Below are positions 29,357-37,359 of a stretch of 64,000 nucleotides of DNA, piece after piece; positions within the stretch are counted from its first letter, which is position 1; each line of letters begins with the position of its first letter. The position numbers and the translations under genes are program-made. The DNA is from Aliarcobacter cibarius (GTDB taxonomy: Bacteria > Campylobacterota > Campylobacteria > Campylobacterales > Arcobacteraceae). The notes below the pieces were generated by a model that searched no databases, had not been told where the DNA came from, and saw only the letters and a program-made list of their open reading frames with translations. The stretch is from positions 124,001 to 188,000 of the forward strand of contig NZ_CP054051.1 of assembly GCF_013372265.1 (NCBI RefSeq), written 5' to 3'.

Positions 29357-30667
29357 TTAAAAGATTTCAACGAATCTTTTATAAAGATCTTTTAATTTTG
29401 AAACTCCTTTTGGTTGTAGTGGAGTTAGAATCATCTCTTCTTTTGGTGGTTTTGGTTTTTCTTGCTGTTGATTATTATTATTTTGAATAGACCTATTAAT
29501 TAGCAAAGATTTATTTGAGTCTAATTCTATTCTATCATCAAAATTTACAATATAATTTATTGAGCCTATTGAAGAAGAGATAATAGATTCATCAAGATCA
29601 TTAAAGCTATTTTTATCTTCAATTGGGTTTTGAATAACGATAGGAATACCTTCAAATATTTTATTAGCTAACTCTTTAATACCTTTTAGTTTTGATAATC
29701 CACCTGTAATTATTATTCCCTCTTCTAAATCACTAATACATCCAGAGTTTTTGAGTTTATTTTTTAGAATAACTAGTAACTCCTCTACTCTTGCATGAAC
29801 TATTGTTTGTATATTTGAAAGATTTATACTATCAATATTAGATTCAACTTTTAATGTGCAATCTTTATTATCTAATTCATTATAGTTAGTAAGAAGATTA
29901 GAGTATTGAAGTTTAATATTTTCAGCATCACTAGAAGAGATATTAAGCATCATCACTAAATCATTAGTTATATTTTGTGAACCAATAGCTATAAAATCAT
30001 TAAATAAAAAAGTTGCACCTTTTATAGCAATTATTTCACTTGTTTGTGATCCTAAATCTAAAACAGCTATACCTCTCATTCTTTGTTTTAAATTAGTCAA
30101 ACTAAATAGAGATGAATAAGATTTTAAAACAAAGTTTACATTAAATATATCTAATCTTTGAAACATATTTTTAACATTAGCTAATAGATTTTTTTTAACA
30201 ACAATAATATTTACATAAACTTCAAGATTATTTCCAGCTTGACTTAATGGATTAACTGTTTGAACGCCATCAATAATAAATAGTTTAGGAATTAGCTGAA
30301 TCATCTCATAATCATAAGGAATAGATGCGTTATACATACAAATTTGTAAAAGTTGATTTATCTCTCTATTAGTAACTAATCTATCAGGTATATTAATTTT
30401 TCCAGAGCTTTTAATATTCAAAGAGTCTTTACCACACAAAGATACAACTGTTTTATTAATTTCAATTGAGTTATCTTTTTTAACTGTTTCAACAGAGTTT
30501 TTAAGAGCTAAAAATAGATCTTCAATATCAACAATAGTCCCTTTTTTTATACCTAAGCTTTGTGTAGAAGATATATTAATAATATCTACTTGTTTATTGT
30601 TATTTGTTGCAATAACTGATGTGATATTTGAAGATCCCATATCAACAGCTAAAATTGTTTCTTTCAT
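29357..30667 (-). CDS. FtsA-like actin-family protein
   Basis: 436 aa actin-fold protein related to the cell-division protein FtsA, which polymerises on the membrane and tethers FtsZ. It has nucleotide loop AVDMGSSNIT (about 8-17), the 1C-type insert after GTIVDIEDL, second phosphate loop VLDLGSQTSEI, adenosine motif IIITGGLSKLKGI, a flexible QQQEKPKPPKEE linker and a C-terminal amphipathic helix (SKLKDLYKRFVEIF) like the FtsA membrane-targeting sequence. Single gene with a shared-type promoter. No complete FtsZ lies next to it; an FtsZ-like domain is encoded at 50792-51481. It could act on host division or on an element-specific filament. Confidence 0.85.
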   Translation of the reverse strand: MKETILAVDMGSSNITSVIATNNNKQVDIINISSTQSLGIKKGTIVDIEDLFLALKNSVETVKKDNSIEINKTVVSLCGKDSLNIKSSGKINIPDRLVTNREINQLLQICMYNASIPYDYEMIQLIPKLFIIDGVQTVNPLSQAGNNLEVYVNIIVVKKNLLANVKNMFQRLDIFNVNFVLKSYSSLFSLTNLKQRMRGIAVLDLGSQTSEIIAIKGATFLFNDFIAIGSQNITNDLVMMLNISSSDAENIKLQYSNLLTNYNELDNKDCTLKVESNIDSINLSNIQTIVHARVEELLVILKNKLKNSGCISDLEEGIIITGGLSKLKGIKELANKIFEGIPIVIQNPIEDKNSFNDLDESIISSSIGSINYIVNFDDRIELDSNKSLLINRSIQNNNNQQQEKPKPPKEEMILTPLQPKGVSKLKDLYKRFVEIF

Positions 30668-30697
30668 AGTTTTACCTTAATATATTTATAGGGTGAA

Positions 30698-30730
30698 ACT
30701 ATATAGATTTAACTGGTCATATTTTGTCTA
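30698..30730 (-). promoter_or_regulatory. Shared-type promoter for the FtsA-like gene (site 5)
   Basis: Minus strand TAGACA-N5-TGACCA with TATAGT exactly 21 nt after the first half-site, 31 nt before the start codon. Confidence 0.65.
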
Positions 30731-30740
30731 AATACTAATT

Positions 30741-32252
30741 TTAGGTATCTTTTTCTGAATTTTCAGTAGATATTTTCTCTTCAAAATACTCTTTGAACCA
30801 ACCATTTACTAAACTCATCTCTTTATCTTGAAGATCTTGATTATATTTACTTTTAGATTGAAATATTTTATTATCTTGTATTTCAACTGCAAATTTAATT
30901 ACACTATCTTTGAAAAAACCATATACAATTGTTTGTTTCTCTTTAATTATTCTGCAATATCCTGAGAGACAATTTTGAAGTTTATTCGACCAATCATAAA
31001 GCTCTATTCCATTTGTTGGTAGTTTTATCTCATAATCTAAAATATTTGTGCAAGCTTTTAAAAATTTATCATCAAATTCAAATGTTGTATCAAAATCTTT
31101 TTTAGTTAAAAGCATTTGATGATATTTGATTATATCATTATGAATATTTTCTTTTTTACATTTACTAAGTACTAAATCTTCAGCATCATTAGCTATTTCA
31201 AAAAATATCAAAACTGAGTCATTTAACCAAAACATTTCCGCTTGTTTATAAGAAATAAAAAGTTTTTCTATTTGTTTCTCACTAAAGTTTTTAGTTAAGA
31301 ATTTAATAAATTGGCATAAATTTGTTGGATGATTTATGTACTCTCTATGCAAATAAAAATCTAGATTCATCATTCTATTTAAAATATTTATATCTTTTAT
31401 ATTTCTAGTAATCGAGTAAATATAAACCAAATCATAAGATTTATATTCTTTCATCTGAAATTTGTAATTATCAAATACTAATTTCTTTAATGATTTCTCT
31501 TTTCTATAGTTCATAACAAAATCAAGTGCTTTAAGTATGGTAAACTTTTCATCTTTAGGTAGTATTTCTACATTTTTCCATTTAAAGAATTCTAAATCTA
31601 AAAGATTATTATGTTTTATAAAATAACAATACTCTTTTAAATTTGATGTTTTTAAGGCTACTTTAGAATTAAATGCATATTTACAATTTTTTAATTCTTT
31701 TAATATACTTTTTTTATACTCAGTCAAATAAAAATTTCTATTAATTAAATCTTCTTGGGAAACATATTTATAAAACATTATCTCTTTTTCAGTTAATTCA
31801 CCATTTAAATTAAAATTAGTGTGTAGCTGTTCTTTATAGTTTCCAAATTGATCTATTTCTAATTCAAAAATATCTTTATCTGTATAAATTATTTTATTAC
31901 TTGCTAAATCTACTGTTTTTGGGACTTTAATTTGGAAAGCAGCTCTTATTATCTTATTATTTTCATCATAATATACATTTGGCTTTAAATACAAAATAAA
32001 ATCTTCATCAAATAACTCATAAATTGGTTCATACCAACTGTGGTTATTATTATAAAAATTTGCATTACAAAAAAATTCATTTTCACAATGCAAACAAATA
32101 TAATCTAAAATACCCTTTTGTTCTTTAATTATAATTTCATTATGTCCACAACTACAAACATAGCAATCAATCTCATAAGGAAGCTCTATTTGTGAAAATA
32201 GATTTCTCACACTATTTATATTTAGATTTAAATGCCAAGATAGAGTGTTCAT
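30741..32252 (-). CDS. PcfJ-like protein with N-terminal zinc ribbon
   Basis: 503 aa. A likely zinc-binding knuckle near the N-terminus (CYVCSCGHNEI and CLHCENEFFC, about 31-66) is followed by a long helical middle. The C-terminal PcfJ-like domain (about 405-490) shows LYDWSNKLQNCLSGY and then an Ile/Gln-rich strand region (FAVEIQDNKIFQSKSKYNQ). PcfJ-type proteins are common on plasmids and phages and have no settled function. Its start overlaps the stop of the upstream 146-aa gene (ATGA), so the two form an operon. Confidence 0.75.
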   Translation of the reverse strand: MNTLSWHLNLNINSVRNLFSQIELPYEIDCYVCSCGHNEIIIKEQKGILDYICLHCENEFFCNANFYNNNHSWYEPIYELFDEDFILYLKPNVYYDENNKIIRAAFQIKVPKTVDLASNKIIYTDKDIFELEIDQFGNYKEQLHTNFNLNGELTEKEIMFYKYVSQEDLINRNFYLTEYKKSILKELKNCKYAFNSKVALKTSNLKEYCYFIKHNNLLDLEFFKWKNVEILPKDEKFTILKALDFVMNYRKEKSLKKLVFDNYKFQMKEYKSYDLVYIYSITRNIKDINILNRMMNLDFYLHREYINHPTNLCQFIKFLTKNFSEKQIEKLFISYKQAEMFWLNDSVLIFFEIANDAEDLVLSKCKKENIHNDIIKYHQMLLTKKDFDTTFEFDDKFLKACTNILDYEIKLPTNGIELYDWSNKLQNCLSGYCRIIKEKQTIVYGFFKDSVIKFAVEIQDNKIFQSKSKYNQDLQDKEMSLVNGWFKEYFEEKISTENSEKDT

Positions 32253-32689
32253 TTTTGTATTTCTTGTAATTCCCTATTTTTAGTTAATATTTTAAACTGA
32301 TCAATTATTTGATCATTTCTTATAAGTTTAATCCATTTCCAATCTGTAAAAGCGACATCACCTGAATTAACTTGGGTTGAGCAAGTTATTATATCTGCAT
32401 CTTGTTTTTGGCTAAGAAGTTTTCTGTATCTCAATGTTATTTTATTAGTAGTTTCTTCTTCTCTTAACCATCTTTCAAGATCAGAAATATCTATATCTTT
32501 TGTTTCAACTCTTTTAACTTTTGCAGGGTCATTGTGATCCATCTCTGATATTGGAATGTCCATATCAAAAACGTTATATTTTGAATATTTATAGTAATTA
32601 TCCTTAGAAATCATATTAGTGATTTTAGCTTTAGCATTTTCAGCCCACACAAAAGCTATTTTTGGTTTGTGTGATTTTTGATTTTCCAT
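32249..32689 (-). CDS. Hypothetical protein coupled to the PcfJ-like gene
   Basis: 146 aa, charged, with no signal peptide or membrane helix. Patterns noted: IAFVWAENAKAKI near the start and DISDLERWLREEE in the middle. I do not recognise a family. The four-base overlap with the PcfJ-like gene indicates translational coupling and a shared function. No shared-type promoter was found upstream; it may be read through from the MYG1-like gene 31 nt away. Confidence 0.6.
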   Translation of the reverse strand: MENQKSHKPKIAFVWAENAKAKITNMISKDNYYKYSKYNVFDMDIPISEMDHNDPAKVKRVETKDIDISDLERWLREEETTNKITLRYRKLLSQKQDADIITCSTQVNSGDVAFTDWKWIKLIRNDQIIDQFKILTKNRELQEIQK

Positions 32690-32720
32690 AATTTTTACCT
32701 TGTGATTATTTTTAAATTGA

Positions 32721-33500
32721 TCAAATATTCTTAGATAGATATTTAATCATCGTTATCTCATCTTTGGCAATTGCAAAATGTCCATTAGAATGAACAAATT
32801 CCATATTATTATCTTGTTTTAATGCTTTACCATTTAGTTCAAAAGAACCAACAGTTTTTGAAGGTACTTTTACTTTCCATGTATTATCATCTTCATCTTC
32901 CCAAACAACTGCTTTTATAAATGGCATAGTAGTTCCATTTATATAGCTTGTCCAATAGGGTGTAAATTCACTTAATTCAATAATTTTTGGGTTATGATTA
33001 AAACTAAAAGAACTATTTATAATATCTTTTGCTTTTATCATCCCCTCTTCCATATCTTTCATTGATAAAATTACATTTTTTGCAAAATCAACAGCTCTAT
33101 AAAATTGTTGATTTTGTTCTTCTGATAATAAATTTCTAGTGTTATAGCATTTAATTAAAGATGAAAACTCAAATGGTTTTGCCTTCTCAATTCCAACATC
33201 ATTTCTATCAACTAAATCAATAAGTTTAGAAATTTTCGGATATTTTTCACTTAAATCCAAATATTCCCAAATTAAACCAGCTGAACTTTTTCCACCTTTA
33301 AACTGATGATGATCAAAATATTTTATTCCATCATATTTTTTACTAATATCTATTACAAAATCATATTTAGAGAAATCATTAGTATCATGGTCAATTCTTT
33401 CAACTTCTATTTCATAATCAGTAAAAATTTGTAAAAGTGCAATTGCTGTTACTTCATCTGCGTGGAAGATTTTATTGTGAGTAGCTATTAGTTTTTTCAT
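32721..33500 (-). CDS. MYG1-family (UPF0160) DHH-like protein
   Basis: 259 aa matching the MYG1/UPF0160 family, metal-dependent phosphoesterase-like proteins; the eukaryotic member is reported as a 3'-5' RNA exonuclease. Motifs: THNKIFHADEVTAIALL (6-22), FVIDISKK (about 49-56) and FDHHQ (about 62-66), the usual His/Asp metal-binding set. It is shorter than the ~300-350 aa eukaryotic proteins. First gene behind its own shared-type promoter and probably co-transcribed with the 146-aa and PcfJ-like genes. The substrate in this setting is unknown. Confidence 0.82.
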   Translation of the reverse strand: MKKLIATHNKIFHADEVTAIALLQIFTDYEIEVERIDHDTNDFSKYDFVIDISKKYDGIKYFDHHQFKGGKSSAGLIWEYLDLSEKYPKISKLIDLVDRNDVGIEKAKPFEFSSLIKCYNTRNLLSEEQNQQFYRAVDFAKNVILSMKDMEEGMIKAKDIINSSFSFNHNPKIIELSEFTPYWTSYINGTTMPFIKAVVWEDEDDNTWKVKVPSKTVGSFELNGKALKQDNNMEFVHSNGHFAIAKDEITMIKYLSKNI

Positions 33501-33527
33501 ATTATTCCTTTATAAAATTTATGAAGA

Positions 33528-33560
33528 ATAATATTGATAGATTTTGACATATTATGTCAA
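33528..33560 (-). promoter_or_regulatory. Shared-type promoter for the MYG1-like operon (site 6)
   Basis: Minus strand TTGACA-N5-TGTCAA, a perfect dyad with a consensus -35-like first half, and TATTAT exactly 21 nt after it. Confidence 0.65.
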
Positions 33561-33590
33561 TTGTCATATTAAATAAATTTTATAACTGAT

Positions 33591-33719
33591 TTAATATTGA
33601 TTCTTTAATTTTTTCCTATTATAGATTCTCTTACTAGGTTTTACCCTATTAGTAGGATTAAAACCCCATGTAATTCGTTGTTTGATTTGTGATTTTTTTA
33701 GATTTATTTTGATTTTCAT
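33591..33719 (-). CDS. Basic 42-aa mini-protein, homologue of 10507-10629
   Basis: 42 aa, Lys/Arg-rich: ITWGFNPTNRVKPSKRIYNR followed by KKLKNQY. It aligns with the mini-protein at 10507-10629 over its whole length (W-x-x-x-P-T-x-R-V-K-x-S-K-x-I-Y-x-R-K). GAGG lies 8 nt before the ATG, and a weak shared-type promoter lies 28 nt upstream. It is expected to be expressed alone, since the MYG1-like operon has its own promoter after it. Confidence 0.62.
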   Translation of the reverse strand: MKIKINLKKSQIKQRITWGFNPTNRVKPSKRIYNRKKLKNQY

Positions 33720-33746
33720 AAGTAATACCTCTTTAAAATTTTGAGA

Positions 33747-33779
33747 ATATTATCTTATGATTTAGACATAAATTGAGAA
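33747..33779 (-). promoter_or_regulatory. Weak shared-type promoter for the 42-aa mini-protein (site 14)
   Basis: Minus strand TTCTCA-N5-TGTCTA with TAATAT 21 nt after the outer half-site. Only the inner half-site matches the consensus, but its position relative to the -10 is the same. Confidence 0.4.
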
Positions 33780-33780
33780 A

Positions 33781-35073
33781 TTATACTTTTAAATACTCTT
33801 TTAATTCATTTTCAATACTATTTTTTAGACTTAATGGTTCAATTACTTTAACATAAGGTATCCATTTTTTTATCAATTCTACTACCTCTATTTCTTGTGT
33901 AACTGAATATTTTATTAATAAATTTCCATTTTCTTTCTTTTCAATAATCTCTTGTGATGATAAATAATTTTTAGAACTAAAATAAAAAGCTTTTTTACTA
34001 ACTACCTCAATGATAACATCAATCATTTTTGATTTATACCCTTTAACATATCTACTAAAAGGAGTTTGTGAATCTTTAATAAATTGTTCAATTTCTGGAT
34101 CTAGAATAAATCTTTTACCTAATTCTTTTATATCTAGAATTCTTGATATTCTATATGTACTATATAGATATTCATTATCTACTGCACACCCTACATAAAA
34201 GTTATCATTCATAAACAAAATTTTATAAGGTTTTACTTCTATTTTCATTACATTACCACTCATCTCTTCATATTCAAAATATAAAGTTTTTCTATCTTTT
34301 ATATTTTTCTCAATAATATGAAAATACTCCATATCTTTTTCAATATGTTCAAATGGTCTATTTTTAAATTCATAAATTTTATTTTTTTCTTTTGCTTTTT
34401 TATTTAATATAGCTTTATCTTCTTCACTAATATCAAAACTATCAAACATATTACTTCGCTGAGCAATAGTAAAAGTTTGAATCATTAGTGAAAGTGCTTC
34501 AGGATTTAAAAAATTATCAAACATCTTTTTACCCAATGATTTATAACAACCTTTTTCTGTAGTAATTAATTCAAATGCTCTTGGAAAATGAGATTTTATA
34601 ATATCTAAATCTCTTCGAATACTTTTTTCTGACATAGGTTGTGGAATACCCATTTTATTTTTAGTACTTTCATTAAACCATAGCTTGTCTAATTCTGAAC
34701 CATTATAATCATAAGCATCTTGTGCAGCTTTCTGCAATCCTTCAATACAAATTTTTTCGCCATTATTAAATCTGTTAATAAGTTCTAATACTCTTCTTGT
34801 TTGTTTAGTTTCTTCTTTAACTGATTTATTTCGTTTGTATTTTTGTTTAGGATGATCAGGTTTATTTGGAAATCTTTCTAATAAAAGTCCATAATCTACC
34901 ATTTCATCTATAGTCATTTGAAAAGAATCTAAATCATCATCTATATTTAAGTAATCAAATATCTCTTTAGTAGTTTTTAATGTTGTACAAAACTCAAGAA
35001 TTTTTTCTTCTTGTTCATTTGTTTCTCCAAAATCTATATTTTTAAAATCTTCTATATTGTATTTGTATTCCAT
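33781..35073 (-). CDS. WYL-domain regulator (430 aa)
   Basis: Likely transcriptional regulator. The N-terminal part (1-190) contains winged-helix-like segments (TLKTTKEIFDYLNIDDDL and KSIRRDLDIIKSHFPRAFEL). The middle is a WYL domain (about 250-335; KTLYFEYEEMSGNVMKIEVK, then YKILFMNDNFYVGC) and the end is a WCX-like extension. WYL proteins often sense ligands and repress or activate defence genes. Its start overlaps the stop of the receiver-HEPN gene by one base (TAATG), making it the last gene of that operon. It may autoregulate the operon; no operator was identified. Confidence 0.82.
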   Translation of the reverse strand: MEYKYNIEDFKNIDFGETNEQEEKILEFCTTLKTTKEIFDYLNIDDDLDSFQMTIDEMVDYGLLLERFPNKPDHPKQKYKRNKSVKEETKQTRRVLELINRFNNGEKICIEGLQKAAQDAYDYNGSELDKLWFNESTKNKMGIPQPMSEKSIRRDLDIIKSHFPRAFELITTEKGCYKSLGKKMFDNFLNPEALSLMIQTFTIAQRSNMFDSFDISEEDKAILNKKAKEKNKIYEFKNRPFEHIEKDMEYFHIIEKNIKDRKTLYFEYEEMSGNVMKIEVKPYKILFMNDNFYVGCAVDNEYLYSTYRISRILDIKELGKRFILDPEIEQFIKDSQTPFSRYVKGYKSKMIDVIIEVVSKKAFYFSSKNYLSSQEIIEKKENGNLLIKYSVTQEIEVVELIKKWIPYVKVIEPLSLKNSIENELKEYLKV

Positions 35074-36725
35074 TATTTTGATTCCTTTTTATTAATTTCT
35101 TTTAATATTTCTTTTATTGCTTCAAACCATTTAATAATATAGGTATTATTTGGATCTTTAATTGTATTTTTTTGACAATATTTTTGAATTTCCGTCTCAT
35201 CTTCACCATGAGCCTTATAATTTCTAGTGCATATAATTTCACTCAATGAAGTATCTAAAGTATGGATGCCCAATTTATCATTGCAAATATCTTTTATTTG
35301 ACTAAATCCTGATCCATGTGTTCCACCATAATATTTAATTAAAAACTCAATGATGTTATAAAACGACAATATTACTAAATTTATTTTCTTTTCCAGATTA
35401 CTATTCAATAAATTGAAAATACTTTCTACCTGTAATTTTATAGAAATCATATATTCATCTGAGGATCTTTTTATTATGTTGAAATTTAAAATTTCTTTTT
35501 GAGTACTCCAAATATTTTTCATGTAAAAATTTTTTTCAGCATTTATTAATAGTTCAGATAATTTTTCAATATTTTCTTTTGTTGAAAAGAATCTATTTTC
35601 CATATGATCTTTTTGAATATATCCAACTATCTTGTTTTCTTTATAAGCTTGTTCAAGAATATCACTTCTAGTGGTTGCACTTAACATTACTACTTGAATA
35701 CCTGGATTTAACTTTGTATCTAGTGATGTACATTTTATTTTATTTAAAAGTTTTATTCCCGAAATATCTTCAGGATTAGTTTCTTTTTTATGGTCGATAA
35801 CAACTAATCTCATATCCAAAATTATTAGATCTGGTTTTTCTTCAAAAATAATATTTATTATATTTTCTTCTATATCTTCATAATTTTTATTCTTAAACTC
35901 AAAAGGCAGATCTTTAGATATAGTAAAGTTTCTTTTCTTTTTAAAATATTCTTCAAATATATCTTCCCAGCCTTTATCAAGTTCATCATCAATAATCATT
36001 ATCTTTTTTTCTGATGTAGCTTTTTGTTTAACAATTTTTAAACTAGGAGGACACTTGACTTGTTTCTTTTCTTCTAAAATATTAATATCATCTTCAATTT
36101 GATGTAACTGTTGCAAATATTTAAAATATAAATGATTAGATATTTTAGCAATAGTATTGTTGATAGATTGAGAATCAGTTATTCCTAATTCTTTTGCCCA
36201 TTTATAAATTGCCCATTCATTTGCTATACTATGGTTCGTGGAGTTTTCGGGAGATTCAATATTTATTAAATCTAAAAAATCTTTTTTATAATTTATTTCA
36301 TTAAATTTAGAAAAAGTTTTGTTTTTATATTTTTCAATAATTAACAAATTATTTGGCTCTACATATACATTTTTTGTAAAAGTTATTCTGGACATAGGTT
36401 CTATTTTATTTAAACCACAGGTATTTAAATCACTTAATATCACTATAGGAATAAATTTTTTTTCACCTAACTCTTGAGATAATCTAATATGATATGCTAC
36501 TCTAAGACCATATAGCTCAAGATAATTCAATGATAAATTGTCTTTAATAAATATCATATTAAAATTTTTAGTTTTAAGGTCCTCAACTATAACTTTTGAT
36601 ATATAGTCATCTAGTTTATTATAATCACTACTTAAATAATCAAAGTGAATTATATTTTGAGATTCAAATTCTCTACTAACACTTTTAGAAATATTGTCAT
36701 TATGAATTAAAATTTCATTATTCAT
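35073..36725 (-). CDS. Receiver-HEPN effector protein (Detocs DtcC-like architecture)
   Basis: 550 aa. Residues 1-130 look like a degenerate receiver fold (IFIKDN, then YGLRVAYHIRLSQ, IPIVILSD). A second, complete receiver covers about 238-395: acidic pocket Asp246/Asp247 in MIIDDE, phosphoacceptor Asp304 in LIILDMRL, Ser349 in VVMLSATT and Lys372 in YIQKDH. The C-terminal ~150 residues are helical, ending with RNYKAH (Arg501-His506), an RX4H motif typical of HEPN ribonucleases. Phosphorylation of the receiver could switch on RNA cleavage. The start overlaps the short-receiver gene by 8 nt. The HEPN call rests on one motif and the helical context. Confidence 0.68.
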   Translation of the reverse strand: MNNEILIHNDNISKSVSREFESQNIIHFDYLSSDYNKLDDYISKVIVEDLKTKNFNMIFIKDNLSLNYLELYGLRVAYHIRLSQELGEKKFIPIVILSDLNTCGLNKIEPMSRITFTKNVYVEPNNLLIIEKYKNKTFSKFNEINYKKDFLDLINIESPENSTNHSIANEWAIYKWAKELGITDSQSINNTIAKISNHLYFKYLQQLHQIEDDINILEEKKQVKCPPSLKIVKQKATSEKKIMIIDDELDKGWEDIFEEYFKKKRNFTISKDLPFEFKNKNYEDIEENIINIIFEEKPDLIILDMRLVVIDHKKETNPEDISGIKLLNKIKCTSLDTKLNPGIQVVMLSATTRSDILEQAYKENKIVGYIQKDHMENRFFSTKENIEKLSELLINAEKNFYMKNIWSTQKEILNFNIIKRSSDEYMISIKLQVESIFNLLNSNLEKKINLVILSFYNIIEFLIKYYGGTHGSGFSQIKDICNDKLGIHTLDTSLSEIICTRNYKAHGEDETEIQKYCQKNTIKDPNNTYIIKWFEAIKEILKEINKKESK

Positions 36726-37359
36726 AAATAATCCTATTGATAATGTTTAATAGATTATCTTTTATAACTTTTATTTGAGATAAGTTGATTTCATAATTAT
36801 TTATTATAACATCATTAAATATTGATTTGTAATTTTCATGGTTTAAAATTTTTTTTATTTGATGAAAAAAGTCATCTTCAAATTCATCAAAATCCTCTTC
36901 AAAACTTTCATCACTATCTTCAATCAAAATATTAAGTTTTTCAAGGGTATTAAGCAATATATTTAAAGACCAGTTTTCACCATAAGCAAGCATTAAAATA
37001 TGACTATCTTTTGGATACTTTTCTAAAAATATTGAAAGGTTACCATAAAGACTTTTTGCTGTTACCTCTAGCATATTATTTTTAAAAGTGCCAATATCTC
37101 CACCACCAGAAAAAATTACTAAAGACTTATTACTACAATAGTTTTTTAACTGCTGAATAATATTTTTTTCTTCATATTGAATACTCGCATGAATGATGAC
37201 AGTATCAAAAGCATCAAGTTCGTTAAAATTATTCAAATATTTATTGCAGTTATCTTTACCGAAAACTGCTTCTATATTATCGTATTTTGTAAAATCAATG
37301 TTAGACTGTTTTAAACTATCACGATCTATTTTATCTTCTAGTAAAATAACTTTTTTCAT
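36718..37359 (-). CDS. Short pseudo-receiver protein (Detocs DtcB-like position)
   Basis: 213 aa. The N-terminus reads as a receiver fold (KKVILLEDKIDRD, then DTVIIHASI and SLVIFSGGG), but the strand-3 position that should hold the phosphoacceptor Asp has His57, so it is probably not phosphorylated in the usual way. An acidic stretch (SDESFEEDFDEFEDDFF, about 149-165) and a helical end follow. It sits between the kinase-like and receiver-HEPN genes with ATGA overlap on one side and 8-nt overlap on the other. It may act as a buffer or adaptor in the relay. The assignment depends mostly on context. Confidence 0.55.
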   Translation of the reverse strand: MKKVILLEDKIDRDSLKQSNIDFTKYDNIEAVFGKDNCNKYLNNFNELDAFDTVIIHASIQYEEKNIIQQLKNYCSNKSLVIFSGGGDIGTFKNNMLEVTAKSLYGNLSIFLEKYPKDSHILMLAYGENWSLNILLNTLEKLNILIEDSDESFEEDFDEFEDDFFHQIKKILNHENYKSIFNDVIINNYEINLSQIKVIKDNLLNIINRIIYE

